Translations under genes and position numbers: made by a program
Notes under the pieces: generated by a model
What the model was told of the DNA's origin: nothing
Databases searched by the model: none
What the model saw: the letters and a program-made list of their open reading frames with translations, nothing else
Part shown: in pieces, positions 45,296 through 53,258 of the stretch
How the letters are laid out: the number at the start of each line of letters is the position of its first letter
Numbering within the stretch: the first letter of the stretch is position 1
DNA from: Bacilli bacterium
GTDB taxonomy: Bacteria > Bacillota_I > Bacilli_A > RF39 > UBA660
Assembly (NCBI GenBank): GCA_017548925.1
Contig: JAFYYX010000001.1
Location: forward strand, 156,829 to 220,828
Reading direction: 5' to 3'
Length of the DNA stretch: 64,000 bases

Positions 45296-46765
45296 TTATA
45301 ATATATTATCAGACATGAACTCTGGTTCACATGTTAGATTAATTCTTAATTTTTTAAGTGTTGTTAACTCACCATTTTGAATAATATATGTTGAGTGTGC
45401 CTCGCAATCTTCCAATTTTTTAAGATTATCAATAGCTTTTCCAATTATTGGATTTGTAACAGAACATGTTGAAAGAGCTATTAATGTTTCTTGAAGTGTT
45501 AAAACATTTTCATATAAATTATCAGAATTCTTAAGTTTAAGAATTGGTTTTAATATGTTACTTGAAAGTAAATCAACATCATCAGGTATTTTTGTTAACT
45601 CTTTAATAGCATTAATAATTACGCTACTAACAGGAGATAAAAGTTCTGTTTGTCTTCCTGTTATAATTTTTCCATTAGGAAGTTCAAGTGCAACAGATGG
45701 AAGGCCACATTTATCTATTTTATCTCTTGCAGCTTTAATAACTGGCATAATAGATTCATCAATTTCAAGTTCATTAATTAGCATTTTAACTTTATTTGGT
45801 GTATCTTCATCAACAAGACCTAAACGATAATTAGTAAGTTCATTATAATATCTTCTAATTATTTCTTTTTTAGCAGCAACACATACAGCATCATCATCAG
45901 ATATACAGTAACCAACCATGTTTACTCCCATATCAGTAGGTGAGTTATAGATTGATGCACCAGTAATTTTTGTTAAAATATTTTTAAGTACTGGGAACAT
46001 TTCTAGATCTCTATTATAGTTAATAGCAGTAATTCCATATTTTTCTAAATGAAAATAATCTATTTGATTAACATCTTTTAAATCTGCCGTTGCAGCTTCA
46101 TATGCTATATTAACTGGGTGTTTAAGTGGTAAATTCCAAACTGGGAAAGTTTCAAACTTGGCATATCCAGCATTAACCCCGTTTTTATGTTCGTGGTATA
46201 GCTGTGATAAACAAGTTGCAAGTTTACCAGAACCAGGCCCTGGTGCATTAACTAAAATTAATTTTTTAGTTGTTTTAATATATTCGTTTTTACCATATCC
46301 TTCTTCACTTACTATTGTATCAACATCTGTTGGGTAACCTTTAGTAAATGTATGCACGTAAGTTTTTATACCTTGCCTATTTAGTTTTTTAATAAACTTA
46401 TCAACAGATGGTTGATTCTTATATAAAGTAACAACAACACTATTAACTTTAAAACCAAGACTTTCAGATTTATTTACTATTTTTATAAGTTCAGTATCGT
46501 AAGTTATACCATAGTCGCCTCTAGTTTTGTGTTTTTCAATATCTCCAGCATTTATACAAAAGATAATTTCTAGATCTTTTTTAAGTTCTTGGAACATACT
46601 AATTTTAGCGTCATTTTTAAATCCAGGTAAAACTCTTGCAGCATGTGAATCATCAAATAGTTTACCTCCAACTTCAAGATATAATTTATCAAATAAATTA
46701 AATCTTTCTTTAATATGTTCACTTTGAATTTTTACATATTTATCATTATCAAAACCTTTTTTCAT
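45296..46765 (-). CDS. DUF1846 family protein
   Basis: 489 residues from the ATG at 46765 (GGGAG 8 bases upstream; a GTG at 46771 is less likely). Matches the DUF1846 family throughout: GFDNDKYVKIQSEHI at the start, DIEKHKTRGDYGITYD, the glycine-rich VNAPGPGSGKLATCLSQLYH (about 172-191), and TDMGVNMVGYCISDDD. The glycine-rich segment resembles a P-loop, and family structures have a Rossmann-like fold, but the biochemical role is unknown to me. It is monocistronic on the minus strand. Confidence 0.92.
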   Translation of the reverse strand: MKKGFDNDKYVKIQSEHIKERFNLFDKLYLEVGGKLFDDSHAARVLPGFKNDAKISMFQELKKDLEIIFCINAGDIEKHKTRGDYGITYDTELIKIVNKSESLGFKVNSVVVTLYKNQPSVDKFIKKLNRQGIKTYVHTFTKGYPTDVDTIVSEEGYGKNEYIKTTKKLILVNAPGPGSGKLATCLSQLYHEHKNGVNAGYAKFETFPVWNLPLKHPVNIAYEAATADLKDVNQIDYFHLEKYGITAINYNRDLEMFPVLKNILTKITGASIYNSPTDMGVNMVGYCISDDDAVCVAAKKEIIRRYYNELTNYRLGLVDEDTPNKVKMLINELEIDESIMPVIKAARDKIDKCGLPSVALELPNGKIITGRQTELLSPVSSVIINAIKELTKIPDDVDLLSSNILKPILKLKNSDNLYENVLTLQETLIALSTCSVTNPIIGKAIDNLKKLEDCEAHSTYIIQNGELTTLKKLRINLTCEPEFMSDNIL

Positions 46766-46839
46766 TTCCACACACTCCCATGTTAAAATAATAACAAAAT
46801 CGTGTTATTAATTATAGTATTTTATTACAATTTTTTTTA

Positions 46840-46848
46840 TGGTATAAT
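46840..46848 (+). promoter_or_regulatory. Extended -10 promoter for the PH-domain gene
   Basis: TGGTATAAT after a T9 run; divergent from the DUF1846 gene, whose own -10 is probably TATAAT on the minus strand at 46816-46811. Confidence 0.6.
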
Positions 46849-46878
46849 TAAATTGACCCCCAAAAAGAGGTGTTTGTT

Positions 46879-47316
46879 ATGGGAATCGTTTATGATCAAG
46901 CCAAAATGTTTATGAAAAAATATCCAGGAAGTTTTGCGTTTAGAATTAAAAAGCATTCAAACGTAATTGAAAGACACTTAAATCCTGGTGAAAAACCAAC
47001 ATTTGTTTTTGTTGGACAAAAAAGTAAGAATTTATTTAATATTGGTTCATCATGTGCTGTTGCTGTAACTGATAGAAGAATATTAATTGGTAAAAAAAGA
47101 ATATTTTGGGGATATTTTCTAAGTTCTATTACACCAGATTTATATAATGATATGCAAGTATATCAAGGTTTAATCTGGGGTAGCGTAACCATTGATACAG
47201 TTAAAGAAGAAATAGTAATATCTAGTATTTCTAAAAAAGGTTTAGATGAAATTGAAACCAGAATAACTGAATTTATGATGCAAGAGAAAAAGAAGTATCA
47301 AAATACAGATAAATAG
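46879..47316 (+). CDS. Bacterial PH-domain-like protein
   Basis: 145 residues from ATG 46879 (AGAGG about 8 bases upstream). No signal or membrane helix. PTFVFVGQKSKNLFNIGSSC and VAVTDRRILIGKKRIFWGYF form the beta-barrel strands typical of the bacterial PH (bPH) families such as those of YvbH or YdjM-type proteins; the exact subfamily is uncertain. The next gene starts 8 bases later. Confidence 0.8.
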   Translation: MGIVYDQAKMFMKKYPGSFAFRIKKHSNVIERHLNPGEKPTFVFVGQKSKNLFNIGSSCAVAVTDRRILIGKKRIFWGYFLSSITPDLYNDMQVYQGLIWGSVTIDTVKEEIVISSISKKGLDEIETRITEFMMQEKKKYQNTDK

Positions 47317-47324
47317 GAGTAAAT

Positions 47325-48437
47325 ATGAAAAAGTTGAGAATAATGATACTTCTTATCATTTTATCTTTCAGCTTTTTTTTAATGCAATACTTAAAAAAAA
47401 GAAATTATGAACTTTCATATAAAATTAAAAAGTATAATATAACTGAAAAATATATAAAAAATGATAAGAAATATTATGTAACTATTAAATATAAAGATGA
47501 TGAATATTTTTATATTATTGATAGTAAATATTCAAGGAAAAGAAAACTTGTTGATAAAATAAAATTTGTAAGTAATGATAATTATAAATGTTTATCTATT
47601 TCTTTTAATGATGAAAAACAAACTCCATCGTGTATAGGTAAAGATGGATATATATCATATCGTTCTTTAGATGAAGATATGGAGAAGAAATTAGATAAAA
47701 AACTATATAAATACCATAAAAATGATGTTCAAAAAGATTATAAGAATATGAATATCTATACTCTTAATAATAAAAAAATAATGATGTGGAACTATCATGG
47801 ATTTTATTATTTAACGAACGATAAATTTAAAGAAATTAAGTTATTTGATAATGATACATATAATGCATCATTAACAGGTCAAATTAATAATTATTTAATT
47901 TTTCCAAACTATGATGAAACATATGAATATAAAACTATGAAAATATTAAATGTTGATAATCTAAAAGAAAAAACATTAAAACTAAACGATAATTTATCTG
48001 AAGATTCATATGTTCTTGGAACAAATGATAAAAGTATTTTCTACTATGATCGTAAACACCATCAAGAATTTGAATTTGTACCTCATAAAAGTAAATATAG
48101 ATTAGTAGATAATTACATTTATGAAAACGGTAATAAAGTTGATAAATCTGAGATTTATCTAGCTAATAATGATGCTAAATTTAAATATGATGTTACATAC
48201 ACATATAAACTAATAGATGGTAATTTATATAGATATAATAAATATAATAATTATCGAGAAAAGATAACTAATTTTGATAAAGAAGTAAAAGAATTGGTTA
48301 AAGAAGATGATGAAGAAGTATATTTTATTGTGGATAATAAACTATATGTTTACTCTGATAAATATGGACATAGTTTAATCCTTGAATACTTTGAATTAAA
48401 CTTTAACTATAAAAATATTTTCTACATTTTTAACTAG
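47325..48437 (+). CDS. Membrane-anchored hypothetical protein
   Basis: 370 residues. N-terminal transmembrane or uncleaved signal segment (about 5-22, IMILLIILSFSFFLMQYL) with a basic start. The rest is Tyr/Lys/Asp/Asn-rich and beta-strand-like, with recurring patterns such as TIKYKDDEYFYIID, DEEVYFIVDNKLYVYSD and KLIDGNLYRYNKYN, suggesting a beta-propeller-like extracellular domain (inference). TAGGAG lies upstream. Cotranscribed with the PH-domain gene. Confidence 0.72.
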   Translation: MKKLRIMILLIILSFSFFLMQYLKKRNYELSYKIKKYNITEKYIKNDKKYYVTIKYKDDEYFYIIDSKYSRKRKLVDKIKFVSNDNYKCLSISFNDEKQTPSCIGKDGYISYRSLDEDMEKKLDKKLYKYHKNDVQKDYKNMNIYTLNNKKIMMWNYHGFYYLTNDKFKEIKLFDNDTYNASLTGQINNYLIFPNYDETYEYKTMKILNVDNLKEKTLKLNDNLSEDSYVLGTNDKSIFYYDRKHHQEFEFVPHKSKYRLVDNYIYENGNKVDKSEIYLANNDAKFKYDVTYTYKLIDGNLYRYNKYNNYREKITNFDKEVKELVKEDDEEVYFIVDNKLYVYSDKYGHSLILEYFELNFNYKNIFYIFN

Positions 48438-48479
48438 CACATTTAAATATTTATCATACCTTATATTAGGAGTGGTAAA

Positions 48480-48938
48480 ATGTTTGAATCATACGAAATT
48501 AAAAATGGTGATACTTTAGATAGCATATCAAATAGATATAACATTTCTAAAGATTATTTAATTGATATAAATAATTTATACTATTATGATGATTTTAAAG
48601 TTGGTAGAGAGTTAATAGTTCCAAAAATAAATGATGTATATTTTGATGTTTATAAGATTGAAAAAGGTGATACATTATATGAAATTGCCAAAAAATATAA
48701 TGTTAATCCAAATCTTTTAGCGGCTTTAAATGGTATTAATAAAGATGATTATATATACCCAAATCAAGAAATAATGGTTCCTAAAAGTACTTATAGTTAT
48801 TATATAAGTGCTGAAGGAGATACTCTTGATATGGTAACAAACATATTTGGAACAACAAGTAAAAACTTTTTAGAACAAAATAAAACAATATATCTTTTAC
48901 CGGAACAACTATTTGTAATTAAGAAAAAATATGAATGA
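48480..48938 (+). CDS. Triple LysM-domain protein
   Basis: 152 residues made almost entirely of three LysM modules: 1 (about 4-48, YEIKNGDTLDSISNRYNIS), 2 (about 58-101, YKIEKGDTLYEIAKKYNVN) and 3 (about 108-148, YYISAEGDTLDMVTNIFG, more divergent). LysM binds glycan of peptidoglycan or chitin. It has no signal peptide, which is also seen in spore-assembly LysM proteins such as SafA; a spore or cortex role is only inference from that and from spo0A/sigH in the window. The stop is TGA. TAGGAGTGG precedes the ATG. Confidence 0.88.
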   Translation: MFESYEIKNGDTLDSISNRYNISKDYLIDINNLYYYDDFKVGRELIVPKINDVYFDVYKIEKGDTLYEIAKKYNVNPNLLAALNGINKDDYIYPNQEIMVPKSTYSYYISAEGDTLDMVTNIFGTTSKNFLEQNKTIYLLPEQLFVIKKKYE

Positions 48939-48963
48939 TTTAATCTATATCATTCATATTTTT
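48928..48963 (+). terminator. Terminator of the LysM gene
   Basis: 12-bp perfect stem AATATGAATGAT / ATCATTCATATT, T5 tail, directly followed by extended -10 TGTTATAAT (48965-48973). Confidence 0.88.
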
Positions 48964-48998
48964 ATGTTATAATATAAAAAGAATAGGAGTTGATTAAA

Positions 48999-50606
48999 GT
49001 GATTTTAAGAAAACCGTATGCTTTTTTAATTAAACACTTTCGTTTAATTCACTTAATATTAACTCTTCCTTTAATTTATATTATAAGAAAAACTCATTTA
49101 GTAGTAGATTTTTTCAATACATATGTATCTAATGGATATACATACCAAACTGGTAGTGATATTTCAGGCCTTTATATTAACTGGATATTATATTTATCAA
49201 TATTTTTAATTGTTGTTTCAATTATATCGATATATTATTTATTAAAATATAAAGAAAAGCCTGTAAAAATGTATGTTATTATGATGATTTACTATATAGC
49301 ACTTTTTGCAATGCTTATATGGTACTCTGGAATAATATCTAATATGTCAAAAGCTGTTTTATCAGCTAAATCAGCAAGGTTATACCGAGATATTTCCCTT
49401 CTTATATATTTACCACAATATGTATTTATTGTATTTACAGTATTAAGAGCAACTGGTTTTAATATTAAACAATTTAATTTTCAAAGTGACTTAAAAGAAC
49501 TTCAAATAACTTCTGAAGATAATGAAGAAGTTGAAGTAGGTCTTGGAATTGATACATACAAAACTAAAAGATTTTTTAGAAGATATAAAAGAGAATTTAA
49601 ATATTATTTTGAAGAAAATAAATTCATAATAGTATTAATTTCAACTATTACTGTTTTTGCTCTTATTTTTATGTTCTATAAAACTCGAAGTAATTATGAT
49701 ATATCGTATTCTCAAAACAAATCATTTGTTCATCAGTTATTTACTATTAATATTAAAGATAGCATTATAACTACATTTAAAACTAATGGTGAAGAAATTG
49801 ATGGAAATTATTATTTAGTTTTAAAGACATACGTTAAAAATAATTCAAACAGAAGCCAAAAACTTGATTATGATAATTTTAAAGTTTACGTAGGTAAAAA
49901 TGTTTATACACCTACACTTGATAGATCAACATATTTTATTGATTATGCAAATAAATATTATGGAGATTATATCAAGGGAAATGAAGAAAAAGAAATTGCT
50001 CTTGTTTATAAGATTCCTGAGAATAAAATTAATAAAACTTTTAAATTAAAAATACTAAGTAGTTATACTACTAAAAAGCAAAAACTAGTTACAAAATATG
50101 CTGTAGTTAATTTAACGCCTGTTATTCTTGATAAAGTAAGCGAAGTTGCAACTGTTAACGTTGGTAGTAAATTAGATTTAAATGGTTCAAATGTAGGAAA
50201 TACAATTATTACTGTAAATGGATATGAAGTAACAAAAAGTTATATATATGAATATAATTCTTGTTATTCAGAAAATAACTGTAAGGTTATAAAAGATGTA
50301 GTAAATGTTGATTACTCTAAAAGTAATACATATTCTACACTTTTAGTACTAGATGCTAATTTTGATTTAGATAAAGAAACAACTTATGGAAAATCAGTTA
50401 AAAACGATTTAGATTTCTTTAATGACTTTTCAACTGTTAATGCATCTAATGCTAAAGGATCAGGTGAATATGATGCTATAAATATTACACCAAAGAATTT
50501 AACAAATAAAATTGTATTACAAGTTAAAGGTGATATCTTAGAACCAGATAGTTTAGATTTACACTTAACAATAAGAAATAAGCAATACACTGTAGTTCTT
50601 AAGTAA
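48999..50606 (+). CDS. Multi-pass membrane protein with extracytoplasmic domain
   Basis: 535 residues from GTG 48999: AGGAG lies 9 bases upstream, whereas the TTG at 48990 touches that site. About four hydrophobic helices in the first 155 residues, an acidic cytosolic loop (about 165-205), another helix (about 212-232), then a domain of about 300 residues, beta-rich, with NGEEIDGNYYLVLKTYVKN and a Cys pair (SCYSENNC). Not recognised. It ends about 70 bases before tRNA-Cys. Confidence 0.72.
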   Translation: MILRKPYAFLIKHFRLIHLILTLPLIYIIRKTHLVVDFFNTYVSNGYTYQTGSDISGLYINWILYLSIFLIVVSIISIYYLLKYKEKPVKMYVIMMIYYIALFAMLIWYSGIISNMSKAVLSAKSARLYRDISLLIYLPQYVFIVFTVLRATGFNIKQFNFQSDLKELQITSEDNEEVEVGLGIDTYKTKRFFRRYKREFKYYFEENKFIIVLISTITVFALIFMFYKTRSNYDISYSQNKSFVHQLFTINIKDSIITTFKTNGEEIDGNYYLVLKTYVKNNSNRSQKLDYDNFKVYVGKNVYTPTLDRSTYFIDYANKYYGDYIKGNEEKEIALVYKIPENKINKTFKLKILSSYTTKKQKLVTKYAVVNLTPVILDKVSEVATVNVGSKLDLNGSNVGNTIITVNGYEVTKSYIYEYNSCYSENNCKVIKDVVNVDYSKSNTYSTLLVLDANFDLDKETTYGKSVKNDLDFFNDFSTVNASNAKGSGEYDAINITPKNLTNKIVLQVKGDILEPDSLDLHLTIRNKQYTVVLK

Positions 50607-50674
50607 CACTTTATTGACTTATAAATAAAAGTATAATAAAATATAAATGTTCTTTAAAAAAGGACATTTATTAT

Positions 50675-50748
50675 GGGTCCATAGCCAAGTGGTAAGGCGT
50701 GGGACTGCAACTCCCTGATCGTTGGTTCAAATCCGACTGGGCCCTCCA
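50675..50748 (+). tRNA. trnC: tRNA-Cys (anticodon GCA)
   Basis: 74 nt including an encoded CCA. Acceptor GGGTCCA pairs with TGGGCCC with one G-T, and the discriminator is T, as required for CysRS. D-arm GCCAAGTGGTAAGGC, anticodon GCA at 50707-50709 in the loop CTGCAAC, T-arm GTTGGTTCAAATCCGAC. Likely promoter: TTGACT with TAAAAT 17 bp later, just upstream. Confidence 0.95.
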
Positions 50749-50755
50749 TCTTAAA

Positions 50756-50790
50756 AATAAAAATCGAACTATAATAGTTCGATTTTTTTA
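50756..50790. terminator. Bidirectional terminator between tRNA-Cys and the minus-strand operon
   Basis: 10-bp perfect stem AAATCGAACT / AGTTCGATTT with loop ATAAT; T run on the plus side and A-rich on the other. Confidence 0.85.
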
Positions 50791-50796
50791 ATAAAT

Positions 50797-51489
50797 TTAA
50801 TTTCTTGCTCTAACGTTATCAATTTCGTTTTCAAAATAATAACTTGAAACGATAGGACAAAAAATTTTTAATGTTTCTTTAAATACTCTTGATTCATCAA
50901 TTAACTTCTTACAATTATTTTTACTTATTTGGTCAAAATCTGCATATGGTTTAATTTCACCTGTTTTTATATCTTTTCCATAACATATAGCGGTTTTTTT
51001 CTTACCATTAGTTATTTGAATTCGACCAAATCTTTGATTTATAGGTTCAAGTACATGAAATGAAGTAAGAGATATAGTTTTTCCACTTAAGTATTCAGAA
51101 CCATCTTTTCTAAGATCTGCTACCCATGTATATTCATTAAGTTCATATGATCTTCCATATACGTGCATTTCTGTATATTCATATTTATGTGGTTCAATAG
51201 TTTCTACTTTACTAATGTTAGTTAACATGAATTTATCCTTACTGCGATAAATAGATAATTTTAAAAATAAATCTTTTGTTTTAATATAAAAAGGATACCC
51301 GTTAAATAAAGTTTTAGTGTCAGCAGCATTATGTCTTTCTTGATCTGCAAAACCTTCTTTACATACGATATATGATTCCATTATAGAATTACTTTTATTA
51401 TCAATAAATATAGCAACATCATCTTTAATTTCTAAAGAAACACCAAAAACATTTAAAACATTATTTAATTCGTTTAAATCAAATGTCAT
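50797..51489 (-). CDS. Hypothetical protein, 230 residues
   Basis: Soluble, mixed alpha/beta, begins MTFDLNELNNVLNVFGVSLE. No membrane segment, no recognised motif; contains PYADFDQISKNNCKKLIDES. AAGGAGAATT precedes the start. It is second in an operon, 22 bases after the 116-residue gene; both proteins end in Ala-Arg-Asn. Confidence 0.7.
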   Translation of the reverse strand: MTFDLNELNNVLNVFGVSLEIKDDVAIFIDNKSNSIMESYIVCKEGFADQERHNAADTKTLFNGYPFYIKTKDLFLKLSIYRSKDKFMLTNISKVETIEPHKYEYTEMHVYGRSYELNEYTWVADLRKDGSEYLSGKTISLTSFHVLEPINQRFGRIQITNGKKKTAICYGKDIKTGEIKPYADFDQISKNNCKKLIDESRVFKETLKIFCPIVSSYYFENEIDNVRARN

Positions 51490-51511
51490 AATTAATTCTC
51501 CTTATAATTTA

Positions 51512-51862
51512 TTAGTTACGTGCTTTAGTATTAGCTTCTAAACAAAATAATTCTTGTGCGTTTTCTGATAATGAATTTACTTCATTAGCATATATAGCTG
51601 AAATTCCTTTGCATGCATTATTAACTATATCTTCTTCAGAATAATATCCTTGAGTAGTAAGTAACCATTTATAAGCTACATCTGCCATTCTTGATAAAAC
51701 AACAATATCATGATGACAATTTGACTCATCTCTTACACATCCAGGATGAGTTAAATCAAAATAAACCATTGTATCAAGATTCTTTTTAAACCAGTTTGAT
51801 AAAGGTTTATTTTTAGTAAGTAATAATTCAATTCTAGGATCAACTTCAAAATTATGTTTCAT
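51512..51862 (-). CDS. Hypothetical protein, 116 residues
   Basis: Start at the ATG at 51862 (MKHNFEVDPRIELLL) with AGGGGA upstream; an upstream in-frame start is inside the promoter. Cys/His-containing segment HPGCVRDESNCHHDIVVL (about 37-54) could bind metal. No signal peptide. Not recognised. First gene of a two-gene minus-strand operon. Confidence 0.7.
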   Translation of the reverse strand: MKHNFEVDPRIELLLTKNKPLSNWFKKNLDTMVYFDLTHPGCVRDESNCHHDIVVLSRMADVAYKWLLTTQGYYSEEDIVNNACKGISAIYANEVNSLSENAQELFCLEANTKARN

Positions 51863-51896
51863 ACAAAATCCCCTTTCATAAAAAAATGTAGTTGTT

Positions 51897-51925
51897 ATAC
51901 TAACATAATGCAAAGTAAAAATCAA
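51897..51925 (-). promoter_or_regulatory. Promoter of the 51.86 kb minus-strand operon
   Basis: Minus strand: TTGATT (51925-51920), 17 bp, TAGTAT (51902-51897) preceded by TG. The -10 block ATTATGTTAGTATA is identical to that before the poly-serine gene. It lies next to a divergent extended -10 (TGATATAAT, 51933-51941) for the 51.97 kb gene. Confidence 0.6.
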
Positions 51926-51964
51926 ATAAAAATGATATAATAATCTTAATTAAGGAGTAGCGCT

Positions 51965-52213
51965 ATGATTGATGATATAGTAAAAGAAACTCATGACAGT
52001 TTAAATTTAAACAAAATTAATGATAAATTATACCTTACTAATAAAGAAATTGAAGTCCTTGAAAAGTATGATATTGATTATCATACGTCGATAGAAGAAC
52101 TTTTATTTACTTTAGATGAAATATTAAATGATTCCAATGGAGAGTATACAGACCTTGAAGAAGTATCCAATAGTATTTCGGAATTTAATTATTATCATAA
52201 TGTAAACAAATAA
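51965..52213 (+). CDS. Small acidic hypothetical protein
   Basis: 82 residues, helical, acidic (SIEELLFTLDEILNDSNGEY). No recognised family. AGGAG 8 bases before ATG 51965. Divergent from the minus-strand pair, with which it shares an intergenic region of about 100 bases. The next gene on the same strand has its own promoter. Confidence 0.65.
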   Translation: MIDDIVKETHDSLNLNKINDKLYLTNKEIEVLEKYDIDYHTSIEELLFTLDEILNDSNGEYTDLEEVSNSISEFNYYHNVNK

Positions 52214-52223
52214 GAACATTTGT

Positions 52224-52252
52224 TTGACTTAATTAACTTTTTTTGCTATAAT
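52224..52252 (+). promoter_or_regulatory. Near-consensus promoter of the lipoprotein gene
   Basis: TTGACT (52224-52229), 17-bp spacer ending in TGC, TATAAT (52247-52252). One of the strongest promoters in the window. Confidence 0.8.
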
Positions 52253-52283
52253 AGGTCCCAATCTTCAAAAAGGGGGAAATATT

Positions 52284-52736
52284 ATGGAAAAAATTAATAA
52301 ACTTAGAGAAAAAAGAGAAGTTACGCCTTATAAAGTGGTTCACAATATTAAAGGTGCACTATATTTAGGACTTGCACTATCACCAGTTATAGGTATTGCT
52401 GCTGGATGTGCTAGCAACGCACAAGAATCTCAAGAAAATAAAACTGAAATAGTTATTGAATCAAATTATTGTGCAGTTATAATTGAAGATGGTTCTGCAG
52501 TAATTATTGATTATACTATGAATCCTGGTGCTCAAAAAATTGGATGGTATGGTAACTTTGTAGAACTAGAACTAACTACTGGTGGAACATTTCAATATCT
52601 TAAAACTGATAAAACATCGATTGTTTTTTTTAAAGATAAAAAAGCCCATGAGTTAGCTGTATTATATGCTGAAAGCATAGTTGGAGATAACTATACAGAA
52701 TATAATAAAGAAGTAGTAGAAAAAGTAAGAAAATAA
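52284..52736 (+). CDS. Putative small lipoprotein
   Basis: 150 residues. A long charged n-region (1-22) precedes a hydrophobic stretch LYLGLALSPVIGIAAGC, whose AAGC fits a lipobox with Cys at about 42, followed by Ser/Asn/Gln. The mature part (about 108 residues) is beta-rich: YCAVIIEDGSAVIIDYTMN. Not recognised. RBS GGGGG. The long n-region is unusual for a lipoprotein. High expression is likely from the promoter. Confidence 0.72.
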   Translation: MEKINKLREKREVTPYKVVHNIKGALYLGLALSPVIGIAAGCASNAQESQENKTEIVIESNYCAVIIEDGSAVIIDYTMNPGAQKIGWYGNFVELELTTGGTFQYLKTDKTSIVFFKDKKAHELAVLYAESIVGDNYTEYNKEVVEKVRK

Positions 52737-52770
52737 TAAAAATACTAACGATTTACGTTAGTATTTTTTA
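52736..52770. terminator. Bidirectional terminator between the lipoprotein gene and the Nudix gene
   Basis: 12-bp stem AAAATACTAACG / CGTTAGTATTTT, loop ATTTA, flanked by T and A runs; it overlaps the Nudix gene's 3' end. Confidence 0.88.
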
Positions 52771-53161
52771 ATTGCTTAATTATTTCTAAATCAGCTGGAA
52801 GCCAGTTAACACTATCAATATCGTTTATAGTTAACCATTTATAGTCTTCATGTTCTAATTCTTGATCATTATGCTTCATATTTTCAATATTTTTACTAAT
52901 AAGTGAACAAATATAAGTGTACATAATTAGATGAAATTCAGGATAATTATATTCAACAGTACAAAGAAAACTATCAACACTTATATCAGCATTTAGTTCT
53001 TCTTTGATTTCTCTTATTAAAGCATCTTTTTTATTTTCTAGAGTTTCTATTTTTCCTCCAGGAAATTCCCACATGCCTTTAAATTCTCCATAACCTCTTT
53101 GAGTTGCTAAATACTTATCATTATTTTTTATAACAGCCGCTACTACTTCAATTGTTTTCAT
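52745..53161 (-). CDS. Nudix hydrolase, MutT-like
   Basis: 138 residues. Likely 8-oxo-dGTP or related nucleotide pyrophosphohydrolase. The Nudix box is GGKIETLENKKDALIREIKE plus EL, following the Gx5Ex7REUxEE pattern (about 35-57); the last conserved Gly is Asn. N-terminal VVAAVIKNNDKYLATQR and the WEFPGG before the box are typical of MutT. AAGGAGATAG precedes the start. Confidence 0.92.
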   Translation of the reverse strand: MKTIEVVAAVIKNNDKYLATQRGYGEFKGMWEFPGGKIETLENKKDALIREIKEELNADISVDSFLCTVEYNYPEFHLIMYTYICSLISKNIENMKHNDQELEHEDYKWLTINDIDSVNWLPADLEIIKQLKNTNVNR

Positions 53162-53194
53162 ATTTTCTATCTCCTTATCTAAAAAAATTATATA

Positions 53195-53227
53195 TAAAAA
53201 ATAGTATTAATTAAAATACTATTTTTC
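53195..53227 (-). terminator. Terminator of the LysR-type gene
   Basis: AAAAATAGTATT / AATACTATTTTT stem with a short loop, lying between lysR and the Nudix gene on the minus strand. Confidence 0.75.
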
Positions 53228-53258
53228 TATATAAGATATAACTAAAAATTATATACCT

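Noticed and set aside
45555..45830. Plus-strand frame opposite the DUF1846 gene
   Set aside because: It lies fully inside a strong family match on the other strand and has no promoter or ribosome binding site.
50641..50674. Terminator between the 50.6 kb gene and tRNA-Cys
   Set aside because: AAATGTTC and GGACATTT can pair with a G-T, but no T run follows; it may only be a weak hairpin in the tRNA leader.
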